Position numbers and translations under genes: made by a program
The notes under the pieces: generated by a model
The model's database searches: none
What the model was told of the DNA's origin: nothing
Seen by the model: only the letters and a program-made list of their open reading frames with translations
Assembly (NCBI GenBank): GCA_031290375.1
Contig: JAITNR010000141.1
Span: 1-8,748 of the forward strand
Direction: 5' to 3'
From: Prevotellaceae bacterium
GTDB lineage: Bacteria; Bacteroidota; Bacteroidia; Bacteroidales; Paludibacteraceae
DNA length: 8,748 nt
Shown: positions 1-7,079 of the stretch, in pieces
Numbering within the stretch: position 1 is the stretch's first letter
Layout of the letters: the number at the start of each line of letters is the position of its first letter

Positions 1-73
1 TTCAGGAAAACTTGCTGTTTTTCCAAAAAATTATTCAATCATTTCAAAGCTTTTGACTTGGCGTTCTTTTATA

Positions 74-268
74 TTAACTATGGATTTGTTTAAAATAGCA
101 TACTTTGGATAACACTACCAACATTTTCACATTAAAAAAAGACAAAACTGCCTAGTGTTTTGTTTCAAAGGCTTTTTTGATAAGTTCATATACTTTTTGC
201 CCGTCTTCAACTTCTACGCCGTACACATCGCCAATTGTGTTTACAATATTTATTGTTAAATTATCCAT
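74..268 (-). pseudogene. Truncated STAS-like (DUF4325-type) partner of the upstream ATPase
   Basis: A reading frame opens with ATG at 268 only 2 bp after the stop of the ATPase gene, so the two are almost certainly co-transcribed and translationally coupled. It encodes 38 residues and stops at a TAG (152-154). The start, MDNLTINIVNTIGDVYGVEV followed by EDGQKVYELI, resembles the N-terminus of STAS-like DUF4325 proteins, which as I recall are about 100 residues long and often follow such ATPases. Past the TAG the same frame runs 25 more codons to a TAA at 74-76. It begins AVLSFFNVKML, which resembles the strand expected next in the family; after that the likeness fades. I infer a nonsense mutation plus a later indel or deletion. 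The alternative is a genuine 38-residue peptide. The family call is by recognition only. Bases 1-73 show no convincing gene. Confidence 0.55.
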
Positions 269-270
269 AT

Positions 271-1128
271 TTAAAATATATCATTAATATCTATTTTTCT
301 TTTTAAAACGTAATTATTCCGATCGTTAGTACAAAATTGCAAATTTACGATTGTTCCCGGAAATAATCCTGTAAATTGCTTAGCTACGACACCACTTTTA
401 TCATATTGATAAAAACCGGTATCACTCACAATTTGCATTTTGCCCTTATTCATACTTATAAATTCCTTTAGTACAGCAAGACCTATACCCCCAGAAACAC
501 CTTCTTTTGTTGTTTTTTTATCTTCCACAGCCCATTCTATTGCTTTTGTTGCACTCAGATTAGAATTAAACCGCTTGTTGATTCTATTTTTAAACCCGAT
601 ACCTGTATCAACAATGGTAAATTCGATTTTGTTTTTATTGGGGTAAAATTGTCCGCAAGTATAAATAAAGTTTGTTTCGCTATGAATCTGCGCGTTGACA
701 AATACCTCATAAATAGCTTCTACAATTTTTTCTTTTACCACTGCTGACATTTTGGGAAGTTCATCTCTGTCAACAAGTCCTTCTATTACATAAGTTTTAA
801 AAAATTTGCAGTCTGTTGGTTTGAGTTTTTGAAATTTGATAGTTGTATGGTTTACATCAATAGCCCGACTTTTTCCATAATAGGTCAAAAAATCATTTTT
901 AAGTAATATCTGCTCTATTTGTGGACTGATATAATCAAAATTAATATCATTCAAAGATTCAGTAAACAGGTCTAATACAGCACCTAAGGCTGCACTCATA
1001 TTTGCAGCAAAGAAATTGTGCAATTCGAGTTGAATGCTATCAAACCCTTTATCCTTATTCGCTTGATAAAAAGAGATTATACTTTGGTAGCTCTCGTATG
1101 TGTTATCTATGTGATTTAATATGTCCAT
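271..1128 (-). CDS. STAS-like/HATPase fusion protein (GHKL ATP-binding, anti-sigma-like)
   Basis: The 285-residue product appears cytosolic, with no signal peptide or membrane segment. Residues about 30-85 (FFAANMSAALGAVLDLF, then KNDFLTYYG) look like a STAS-type domain. Residues about 130-265 form a histidine-kinase-type ATPase fold: the N-box is around E141 and N145 (EVFVNAQIHS), the G1 box is DTGIGF at 174-179, and the glycine-rich lid is GGIGLAV at 213-219. No phosphoacceptor-histidine dimerisation domain is seen, so it is not a classical sensor kinase. By analogy with RsbW/SpoIIAB and their STAS antagonists, it may bind and switch a partner protein; this is inference. The start is ATG at 1128. 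The STAS-like gene 2 bp downstream is the natural partner but is truncated, so this protein may be orphaned. The target is unknown. Confidence 0.85.
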   Translation of the reverse strand: MDILNHIDNTYESYQSIISFYQANKDKGFDSIQLELHNFFAANMSAALGAVLDLFTESLNDINFDYISPQIEQILLKNDFLTYYGKSRAIDVNHTTIKFQKLKPTDCKFFKTYVIEGLVDRDELPKMSAVVKEKIVEAIYEVFVNAQIHSETNFIYTCGQFYPNKNKIEFTIVDTGIGFKNRINKRFNSNLSATKAIEWAVEDKKTTKEGVSGGIGLAVLKEFISMNKGKMQIVSDTGFYQYDKSGVVAKQFTGLFPGTIVNLQFCTNDRNNYVLKRKIDINDIF

Positions 1129-1214
1129 TTTTTTGTTTTTATTTCAGTAAACTTGTGCAATTGATGTAGTATTTGGATTTGTTTATTGCCTTTTAATATT
1201 TTATCATCCATTTG

Positions 1215-1244
1215 CAAAATTACACATTTATTTGGAATTACAAT
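1215..1244 (-). promoter_or_regulatory. Possible promoter for the STAS/HATPase gene
   Basis: Read on the minus strand, TAATTTTG (1222 to 1215) fits the Bacteroidota -7 consensus TAnnTTTG. An ATTG lies 18 bp upstream (1244 to 1241) as a partial -33 element. It would give a leader of roughly 80 bases before the ATG at 1128. The surroundings are very AT-rich, so a chance match is quite possible. Confidence 0.25.
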
Positions 1245-1289
1245 TTCTATATTCTGTTTATTAAACCGAAAACAATTTTTGGTATAAGC

Positions 1290-1370
1290 GTTTAGGTCGC
1301 CCCCAAAAATGCTACCTTTGTAGCGTGAAAACAAGAGAAAAATTTACAGGAGTGAATTCAATAGAATTTA
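1290..1370 (+). mobile_element. Possible remnant of an IS1595-like transposase 5' end
   Basis: On the plus strand a Bacteroidota-type -7 box, TACCTTTG (1313-1320), is followed directly by a GTG at 1325. The frame reads VKTREKFTGVNSIEFT and then runs into the 3' end of der, which is coded on the other strand, stopping at 1394. No plus-strand gene exists here for such a promoter to serve. The FxGVNSIEFT motif resembles the opening of IS1595-family transposases as I remember them, where a zinc ribbon would follow. I infer an IS end that was truncated next to the der stop codon. The stretch is only about 16 codons, so coincidence is a real alternative. Confidence 0.2.
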
Positions 1371-2684
1371 CTTCTGTCTTGCAAACAGCAGCATAGGCGT
1401 GCCGTTGAAGTTCCACTCGGAGCGTAACTTGTTTTCCAAGAAACGCATATATGGATCTTTTATATATTGTGGAAGATTGGCGAAAAAGATAAGCGTAGGT
1501 ACTTGTGTGTCAGGCAATTGAGTAACATATTTGATTTTGATGTATTTTCCTTTGATTGCAGGCGGAGGATAGTTTTCTATCAGAGGCAGAAAAAATTCGT
1601 TGAGTTTGTTAGTGGAAACTCTGCGGTTTTTGTTTTCATAAACAGCCATTGCGGTTTCTATAACCTTAAAAATTCGTTGTTTGTTGATGACTGAGGTAAA
1701 AATTATAGGAAAATCGGTGAATGGAGCAAATCGCTCACGAATAACCTTTTCAAAATTTTTCGCATCGTTGTTGCTTTTGTCTTCTATCAAATCCCATTTA
1801 TTTACGCATACTACCAGCCCTTTTCTATTTTTCTGTATCAATGAAAAAATGTTCAAATCCTGGCTTTCAATTCCACGTTCGGCATCAATCATCAGCACGC
1901 AGACATCGGAACTTTCTATGGCACGAATAGCCCTTATAACCGAGTAGTATTCGACATCTTCCGTAACTTTGGCTTTTTTTCTGATGCCTGCCGTATCAAC
2001 GAGGTAAAAATTGTGTCCGAACTTGTTGTAGCGGGTATAAATTGAGTCCCGTGTTGTGCCTGCGATGTCGGTAACAATGTTTCGGTTGTCGTCCATAAAG
2101 GCATTTATCAATGAGGATTTACCCGCATTGGGACGCCCAACAACTGCAATTTTCGGTATATCTTCGATGTCTTCATCCTTACTTGCGTCAGGCAAACGCC
2201 TGACAACCTCATCAAGCAGGTCACCGCTGCCCAAGCCGTTAATTGACGACAGAATAAACGGTTCGCCAAGCCCAAGTGCATAAAATTCAGAGGCTTGATA
2301 CTGCAAATTAAAGGTATCAACCTTGTTTGCCACTACTATCACATTTTTTTTGCTTCTTTTACGAAGAATTTCGGCAACAAACATATCCAAATCGGTGATA
2401 CCGCTCACAACATCAAGCACAAAAAGTATTACCTCTGCCTCCTCAATTGCAATGTTGACCTGACGATTAATCTCTTCCTCAAAAACATCTTCGGAATTGA
2501 CCACCCAGCCGCCCGTATCAATAACCGAAAAGTCTCTGCCGCACCACTCTACCATACCGTATTGACGGTCGCGAGTAGTGCCCGCCTCGTCGTTGACTAT
2601 TGCACGTCTGGTTTGTGTAAAACGATTAAAAAGCGTTGATTTGCCAACGTTGGGACGCCCGACTATTGCTACTATACTGTTCAT
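1368..2684 (-). CDS. der: Ribosome biogenesis GTPase Der (EngA)
   Basis: This 438-residue protein has the hallmark architecture of Der: two GTPase domains in tandem and a C-terminal KH-like domain that contacts rRNA. It is an essential factor in 50S subunit maturation. Domain 1 carries GRPNVGKST (9-17), GTTRD (35-39), DTGG (56-59) and NKVD (120-123). Domain 2 carries GRPNAGKSS (183-191), GTTRD (209-213), DTAG (230-233) and NKWD (295-298). The acidic linker (about 167-177) and the KH region from about 355 to the end are present, and the length is normal for the family. The start is ATG at 2684. The gene has its own strong promoter at 2765-2795 and stands apart from the operon upstream. All nucleotide-binding motifs look intact, so it should be functional. 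Confidence 0.99.
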   Translation of the reverse strand: MNSIVAIVGRPNVGKSTLFNRFTQTRRAIVNDEAGTTRDRQYGMVEWCGRDFSVIDTGGWVVNSEDVFEEEINRQVNIAIEEAEVILFVLDVVSGITDLDMFVAEILRKRSKKNVIVVANKVDTFNLQYQASEFYALGLGEPFILSSINGLGSGDLLDEVVRRLPDASKDEDIEDIPKIAVVGRPNAGKSSLINAFMDDNRNIVTDIAGTTRDSIYTRYNKFGHNFYLVDTAGIRKKAKVTEDVEYYSVIRAIRAIESSDVCVLMIDAERGIESQDLNIFSLIQKNRKGLVVCVNKWDLIEDKSNNDAKNFEKVIRERFAPFTDFPIIFTSVINKQRIFKVIETAMAVYENKNRRVSTNKLNEFFLPLIENYPPPAIKGKYIKIKYVTQLPDTQVPTLIFFANLPQYIKDPYMRFLENKLRSEWNFNGTPMLLFARQK

Positions 2685-2764
2685 TTTCTTGTTTATCCTT
2701 ATTTGTAAAATTAAAAAAAACGGTGAATTTCAGCTATAATTGCTCAATTCACAACAAATGTCGG

Positions 2765-2795
2765 CAAAGATACTAAAAATTATTGAGTTGACAAA
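2765..2795 (-). promoter_or_regulatory. Bacteroidota sigma-factor promoter of der
   Basis: On the minus strand, TTTG (2795 to 2792), a 19-bp spacer and TATCTTTG (2772 to 2765) match the Bacteroidota housekeeping promoter consensus exactly (TTTG, N19, TAnnTTTG). Transcription would begin near 2758 and leave a leader of about 75 bases before the der ATG at 2684. It lies in the gap after the SpoIID-like gene, so der need not depend on read-through from that operon. Confidence 0.8.
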
Positions 2796-2818
2796 ATAGG
2801 AGTATATTAAAGTAGTGA

Positions 2819-4087
2819 TTAACTGATATTTACAATTTCCGTTCCTTTGAAATAGTGCATTAAAATTTCTCTGTAATCAAAACCTTTGGCACTCATAGTC
2901 GCCGCACCTGTCTGGCACAGCCCTACACCGTGTCCCCAACCTGCTCCATAGAAGGTGAAAGTGCCATTTTCATCTTTTTTTACCACAAATGCAGAACTGT
3001 ATAAATGACTATTAGACAGCCATTTGCGGATTTCGAGTTCTTTGCCCAAAGTCAGAGTAAATTTCTCTCCAACAATTTTAAGCAAAACAATTCTGCCTGA
3101 AAGCCCTCTTTTTACGGGAATTAAATCAATTATTCCACCAAAATCAATACCTGAACGGCATTTGATTATTCGAGAAAGTTCGGAATTTGAATAACAAATC
3201 TTCCAACGAAAAAAGTCGTTTGTTTCCTTGTCAAAGTCATTGAACACTTGATTAATAATGTTTTTATCCAAAATATTACAAAAAACATCAGGCGAGGACA
3301 AAATCCATTTCTCTGCGTTTTCCTCTTTTGACAAATCCCAAAAGAAATCGTTTTTTATGTCCGGTAATGCTTGTAAATATGGGAAATCCCTGTTGTCCCA
3401 ACAAGACGAAAAACACTCTGTATAGCCGCCACAGCACTTGGAAAAGCGAGCATCACAGACATCTCCGTCAAAGGTCAAAACTTCACCTTTTGTTTGGTCA
3501 ATAGCCTGCAATATTTGAGGAGTTTGAGCCGCTGCAATGCCCTGATAACGCTGGCAGTGGTCATCAGCACAGACATCAAAAAGCATGTGGGTATCCCGCT
3601 CATAGTACTTTATAAAAGTGTGGTTGGTGCGTTGTTCGGTTGCTCGATTTGGGTTGTCTTTGGAAATATTTGCCAGAAGCCAACTGCGCGAAATCACAGC
3701 GTGAGCCTTCAACAGCTCCGTAAAAGAGGTTGAGCTCATCTCCGAACCGATAACAGAATAGAGGTACTTTTCGATGTCAATGCAGTTGATTGCCCAAAGT
3801 TTGGTGTCGTTGGAAATAATTTTTAAATCCCCATTAAATTGTTGATTTTTAAAGCATTGCCAATGAAACCCTTTGCCTATTTCCACGTCAAAAAGTTCAA
3901 AAGTTGAGTTATTTAAGTTTCTGAAATAGAGTTCGTAATAGGTTTTTCCATTGAAAGAAATACCATTTTCGATAATATTTGCAAAAAAATCACCCTTTAT
4001 CTTGGTTTTTTCCTGCTCAAAATAGAAATTTTCATTCAGACAAAAGGCTATTTTCAGGGAGTTTAAAATTCCAACGGTGATATTCAT
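2819..4087 (-). CDS. SpoIID/LytB-domain protein (putative peptidoglycan lytic enzyme)
   Basis: SpoIID-family proteins are lytic transglycosylases or amidase enhancers that act on peptidoglycan, best known from endospore formers; the role in Bacteroidota is not established. Using ATG at 4087 the product is 422 residues. Visible motifs are the core helix around IGSEMSS, with the likely catalytic glutamate E116, then AHAVISRSW (about 128-136). A Cys/His cluster follows (CADDHCQRY, C173/H177/C178, and CCGGYTE from 218), similar to the zinc site reported for some SpoIID enzymes. The C-terminal signature is GAGWGHGVGLCQTGA from 381. The N-terminus, MNITVGILNSLKIAFCL, shows no cleavable signal peptide; its VGIL...I.F.L pattern looks like part of the domain. 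A TTG at 4105 could add six residues but overlaps the previous gene. The ATG is 7 bp after the ABC gene stop, so this is the last gene of a three-gene operon. Confidence 0.9.
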   Translation of the reverse strand: MNITVGILNSLKIAFCLNENFYFEQEKTKIKGDFFANIIENGISFNGKTYYELYFRNLNNSTFELFDVEIGKGFHWQCFKNQQFNGDLKIISNDTKLWAINCIDIEKYLYSVIGSEMSSTSFTELLKAHAVISRSWLLANISKDNPNRATEQRTNHTFIKYYERDTHMLFDVCADDHCQRYQGIAAAQTPQILQAIDQTKGEVLTFDGDVCDARFSKCCGGYTECFSSCWDNRDFPYLQALPDIKNDFFWDLSKEENAEKWILSSPDVFCNILDKNIINQVFNDFDKETNDFFRWKICYSNSELSRIIKCRSGIDFGGIIDLIPVKRGLSGRIVLLKIVGEKFTLTLGKELEIRKWLSNSHLYSSAFVVKKDENGTFTFYGAGWGHGVGLCQTGAATMSAKGFDYREILMHYFKGTEIVNIS

Positions 4088-4094
4088 TAAAAAA

Positions 4095-4736
4095 TTACAA
4101 TTCAAGGACTTGGTTGTAGTTCATTGTCAAATTTTTTCCAATCGAAGAAACTATAACGGCAGCACCCTGTTTTTGAACTTCGGCGGTGATTAGCGCAGCT
4201 ATTTTTGCCGAAATTCTGTCGTCAATGTGGCTTATAGGCTCGTCTAAAAGCAGAAAATTAAAAGGCTGGCACAAGGCTCGCACAATGGCTGTTCGCTGCT
4301 GTTGCCCCCAAGACAGTTTTTCGCATTTTTCGTTTGTTTTTTTTTTAATTTCAAGAAAATCAAGCATTTGTCTTATCTCTTCTATGGTTTTATACCCTGT
4401 TAATTTGTTTTTTAACACGATATTCTCAAAAGCGGTAAGTTTTGGGAAGAGCCTCAAATCTTGAAACAAAAGAGAGAGATTGTTTATCCTAATCAAGTCC
4501 CATTCTTGCCTACTGATTGCACTAATATTACGGTTATCAAAGTCAATTTTACCCAGAAAATCACTGCGATAACCATACATAAAACTGAAAAGCGAACTTT
4601 TTCCCTTTCCCGAATCGGCTTTGATGAGGTAGAATTTTCCGTTGGAAAACTCTACCTTCTGTTGCCAGATTTGAGAAGCAGGCGGCTTTTCTTCAAAAAT
4701 TTTCGGTAAAACGCCTGATATTGATATTGTTTGCAC
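4095..4736 (-). CDS. ABC-type ATPase, MacB/LolD-like, with degenerate motifs
   Basis: This 213-residue nucleotide-binding domain has no membrane segment. It shows the Walker A loop ADSGKGKSS (40-48), Q-loop LLFQDLRLFPKL (Q92), signature LSWGQQQR (141-148), Walker B NFLLLDE (160-166, with D165/E166) and a D-loop SHID. The overall pattern resembles LolD/MacB-type importer-like subfamilies. Three departures stand out. The first Walker A glycine is Ala, the signature second glycine is Trp, and the usual switch histidine after the last strand (VTHD in relatives) is replaced by VSSI (S198). ATP hydrolysis may therefore be impaired. No permease gene lies beside it in this window. The start is a GTG at 4736, 11 bp after the DUF4836 stop; no in-frame ATG lies nearby, so the exact start is uncertain. 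It sits between the lipoprotein and SpoIID-like genes in one operon. Confidence 0.88.
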   Translation of the reverse strand: MQTISISGVLPKIFEEKPPASQIWQQKVEFSNGKFYLIKADSGKGKSSLFSFMYGYRSDFLGKIDFDNRNISAISRQEWDLIRINNLSLLFQDLRLFPKLTAFENIVLKNKLTGYKTIEEIRQMLDFLEIKKKTNEKCEKLSWGQQQRTAIVRALCQPFNFLLLDEPISHIDDRISAKIAALITAEVQKQGAAVIVSSIGKNLTMNYNQVLEL

Positions 4737-4747
4737 TATCTTAGCCC

Positions 4748-6304
4748 TTAGTATAGCGGTATGTTATTGATAGCATTGTCGATAAACTTGAAAATAGAGG
4801 CAAGCGAATTTTTGTCTTTGCCTGTAAAATTTACCACAAACTCAAAGGTATCGCTTCCTTGTGGAGCTTTGCTTTCGTAGGTGTCTATCAGAGAAAGACC
4901 CTCGTTGGCAATGTAAGAATACATACTTTCGGCAAGTGCAGGCAAAATGTCATCTTTCAGTACCTTGAAGTCGCCACCAACAAAAGCCACCTGACCTTTC
5001 AATTTGTCCATTGCTGGATTTTGCTCTCCACCTGCAATAAATTTTTGATAATCGGCATCGTTGGTCATTAGATAAAAAACATCACCCTTAAATCCTGCAA
5101 CGCACTCACCAAAAACAAAATGATTGTCAATTCGCTTGATGTCTGCATTTTTAGCTGTCAATGAGTCCAACAATGAATTAAGCGCAGCAGGATCAATTTT
5201 TGCAAATAAACTTACCGCAACAGGCATATCTTCGTTTGTGAAGTCAATGTGATTGAGGGAAACAACAATATCACCATTGAAAACATTGATAATTCTGTAT
5301 AAATCAAAATTGATTTCTTTAGAAATAGAATCTATTATAACACTAATTTTTTGAGCATTAATGTCTTCTATGATGTTTTTACCTTCCAAATGGGCAGCCA
5401 CACAAAAAATAGGATTGGCAGGAATGAAGTTGTTAAGATCGCCTGTGATAGGTGAATTATAAGATTTTAATGCCTTGTATCGTTTTTCAATTTCCGGAGT
5501 ATCAAACAGCATTGTGGCTTTTGAAACTATTTTCCCTTTTTCAAAATTTATTGAGCCAACAACAGAATAAGCGTAATTTTGATAAACACCTTTTAGTGCC
5601 TCGAACACAAAAAGATTTTGATTTTGACTGTATAACGAAAGTTGTTCCAAAGCATCCATGTAGTATTTCATCGAGTAAAAAGCAGCTATATCGTTTTTCC
5701 CGAGTGAAAACTTTTTGTATGCTTCAGTGCCTGCAAAACTTTCTGCTTTGGACAGGTTCAAAAATTTATTTGCATCAACCATAGTTGCTGTCTCGCCAAA
5801 TCCCACGAAACTGCCAAGGTTTATTACGGCAACAAACCTGTTTTTATTCCACGCATAACTACCTGTGTTAGAGATAAATGAATAACTGCCATCTTTTTGA
5901 ATGATATCCCGAGAAAAACCCGAGTCAATAACTGAAATATTGTTATACAGTCTTTTAGCATCATTAACTGCAAAAACAACACCTCCCGTTCCGTCTGCCG
6001 ACACAAAGAAATACGCATCACCTAAAAGATTAATACCAAACGAATTTGGATTTTTCAAAAAATTGTCCAACAACTTTTTTTGGTTGCTGTTGTCAATTGC
6101 TGCCTTGAGCATACCCAAGGAAGCCTTAATTTTCTCATTTTCAAAGAGACTATACTCAGCCTTTTGAGCCATAGATTTAACATCAACCCGCATGACCATC
6201 ATCGCATTTTCAGGGATTGATGTTGCCAAAGAGTCCTTTTTTGCACAAGAAAACGTTGCGAGTGCAATCATTGTTAATAAAACAATGTAATTTAACTTCT
6301 TCAT
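4748..6304 (-). CDS. DUF4836 family lipoprotein
   Basis: This is a 518-residue predicted lipoprotein. The N-terminus MKKLNYIVLLTMIALATFSC is a signal peptide ending in a lipobox (TFSC), with lipid attachment expected at C20; CAKKDS follows. The mature part starts SIPENAMMVMRVDVKSMAQKAEY, the typical opening of the Bacteroidota DUF4836 family, and the length fits the family. Its function is unknown. It likely sits in the outer or inner membrane facing the periplasm. I chose ATG at 6304 over the upstream in-frame ATG at 6352 for two reasons: the upstream start lies inside the -7 promoter box, and only the later one puts the signal peptide at the terminus. It is the first gene of an operon with the ABC ATPase (11 bp gap) and the SpoIID-like protein. 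Confidence 0.88.
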   Translation of the reverse strand: MKKLNYIVLLTMIALATFSCAKKDSLATSIPENAMMVMRVDVKSMAQKAEYSLFENEKIKASLGMLKAAIDNSNQKKLLDNFLKNPNSFGINLLGDAYFFVSADGTGGVVFAVNDAKRLYNNISVIDSGFSRDIIQKDGSYSFISNTGSYAWNKNRFVAVINLGSFVGFGETATMVDANKFLNLSKAESFAGTEAYKKFSLGKNDIAAFYSMKYYMDALEQLSLYSQNQNLFVFEALKGVYQNYAYSVVGSINFEKGKIVSKATMLFDTPEIEKRYKALKSYNSPITGDLNNFIPANPIFCVAAHLEGKNIIEDINAQKISVIIDSISKEINFDLYRIINVFNGDIVVSLNHIDFTNEDMPVAVSLFAKIDPAALNSLLDSLTAKNADIKRIDNHFVFGECVAGFKGDVFYLMTNDADYQKFIAGGEQNPAMDKLKGQVAFVGGDFKVLKDDILPALAESMYSYIANEGLSLIDTYESKAPQGSDTFEFVVNFTGKDKNSLASIFKFIDNAINNIPLY

Positions 6305-6349
6305 AAAATTTTTTAATTTTAAATTAATATTCAACTTTTTAACTTTATG

Positions 6350-6380
6350 CAAAGTTAATATTTTTTAATTGAAAAACAAT
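6350..6380 (-). promoter_or_regulatory. Promoter of the DUF4836-ABC-SpoIID operon
   Basis: On the minus strand, ATTG (6380 to 6377), a 19-bp spacer and TAACTTTG (6357 to 6350) match the Bacteroidota -33/-7 consensus, with one mismatch in the -33 box. It gives a leader of about 35-40 bases before the ATG at 6304. No separate promoter is evident for the two genes that follow, in keeping with one transcript. Confidence 0.7.
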
Positions 6381-6440
6381 TTTTTGCCTAAATTAATTGA
6401 GTAGGGACTGCCTTAAAAGCACACTGATAAGAAGTAGCAA

Positions 6441-7008
6441 TTATTCTTTAACGCACCTGACCGGGAAGCCGTTCGTTCTGTAGTGGAAGTAGTCCGAGTT
6501 CGCACCGTGCCTCTCAGCGAAATCCAAGTAGTACGCGTCCGCCCCAGTAGCTGTACTACTCCAGTAGCTGCCGAAGGTACCCGTCCATTCAACAATATTA
6601 CCAGTATTGTAGTAGCGAAACCCTGCGGCAGACAAGAAGACAGTTTGTGCTCCTGCCCCGAATTTGCGTCCGAATACTCCCTCTACGGTTGTCCATTCGC
6701 TACCGGCATTGGCAAGACTTTGCAATTCCGTTTGGGTTGGCACACGCCAGCCTTTGGGGCAAGAGTTATTTTCAGATAACCATACATTACCTGTTTCCGA
6801 AATATCACGCCAAATATTACTTCCGTCTGTGGCTGTTAATGGGTTTTTATTGCTCCAGCCAATCTTGCTACCCCATTGGTAGAACATACCCGCGTCCTGT
6901 GGCGTGGCAGCAAAGGTACCGGACATACCAACATTTCGGGTAGCCCAGATAACTCCGCCAATTTTTACAGTGTTTTCTTTCTTGCAACCACCAAAGGCTA
7001 ATCCGATA
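6441..7008 (-). pseudogene. FISUMP (Fib_succ_major domain) lipoprotein, 5' end lost at the IS
   Basis: An open frame of 188 codons runs from the IS boundary to the TAA at 6441. It begins IGLAFGGCKKENTVKIGG, the end of a lipoprotein signal peptide with a lipobox-like FGGC, then VIWATRNVG. The rest is a complete FISUMP domain: GMFYQWG, CPKGWRVPTQTELQSL, SAAGFRYYNTG, GSYWSSTATGADAYYLDF and GFPVRCVKE. These proteins are usually exported and surface-associated; their function is poorly known. Directly upstream, the IS inverted repeat supplies an in-frame TAA, and there is no usable start before the internal ATG at 6926. Translation from 6926 would give 161 residues without export. About 10-15 signal-peptide codons are missing, and they are not found beyond the other IS end. 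Confidence 0.85.
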
Positions 7009-7043
7009 GGTTAATTTTTTTTTTGAGGTGCTATAAATTTTTT
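7009..7043 (+). repeat. Left terminal inverted repeat of the IS
   Basis: It starts GGTTAATT, continues through a T-run, then GAGGTGCTATAAATTT and further Ts. Compared with the reverse complement of 7978-8012 there is one mismatch (T versus C at the ninth base) in 35 bases. The outer end abuts the truncated FISUMP gene. Confidence 0.9.
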
Positions 7044-7055
7044 TTTATACTTTTG
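7022..7055 (+). promoter_or_regulatory. Inward promoter in the left IS end
   Basis: TTTG (7022-7025) lies within the left inverted repeat, followed by a 22-bp spacer and TACTTTTG (7048-7055), which fits the TAnnTTTG -7 box. The spacer is longer than the usual 19-21 bp. It would start transcripts near 7062, just ahead of the orfA ATG at 7080. Confidence 0.45.
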
Positions 7056-7079
7056 CCATCAATTACTACAGATTCATTT

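Noticed and set aside
31..111. A minus-strand frame reading KYAILNKSIVNIKERQVKSFEMIE before a TAA
   Set aside because: It looks protein-like and could be the end of a lost gene, but it is only about 27 codons with a stop just upstream and no start. There is too little to support a call.
1116..1334. A 72-codon minus-strand frame overlapping the start of the STAS/HATPase gene by 13 bp
   Set aside because: It needs a TTG start, has no recognisable motif and lies in very AT-rich sequence. It also covers the possible transposase remnant. A shorter version from an ATG at 1211 would start immediately beside the candidate -7 promoter box.
4088..4105. An alternative TTG start at 4105 for the SpoIID-like gene
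   Set aside because: It overlaps the ABC gene and adds six residues before the domain-like VGIL start; the ATG at 4087 fits better.
6302..6352. An alternative upstream start (ATG at 6352) for the DUF4836 lipoprotein
   Set aside because: It overlaps the -7 promoter box and would place 16 charged or polar residues before the signal peptide.
6483..6943. Plus-strand open frames across the FISUMP region
   Set aside because: They are mirror frames of the FISUMP coding sequence with no motif of their own; the minus-strand frame carries every family signature.
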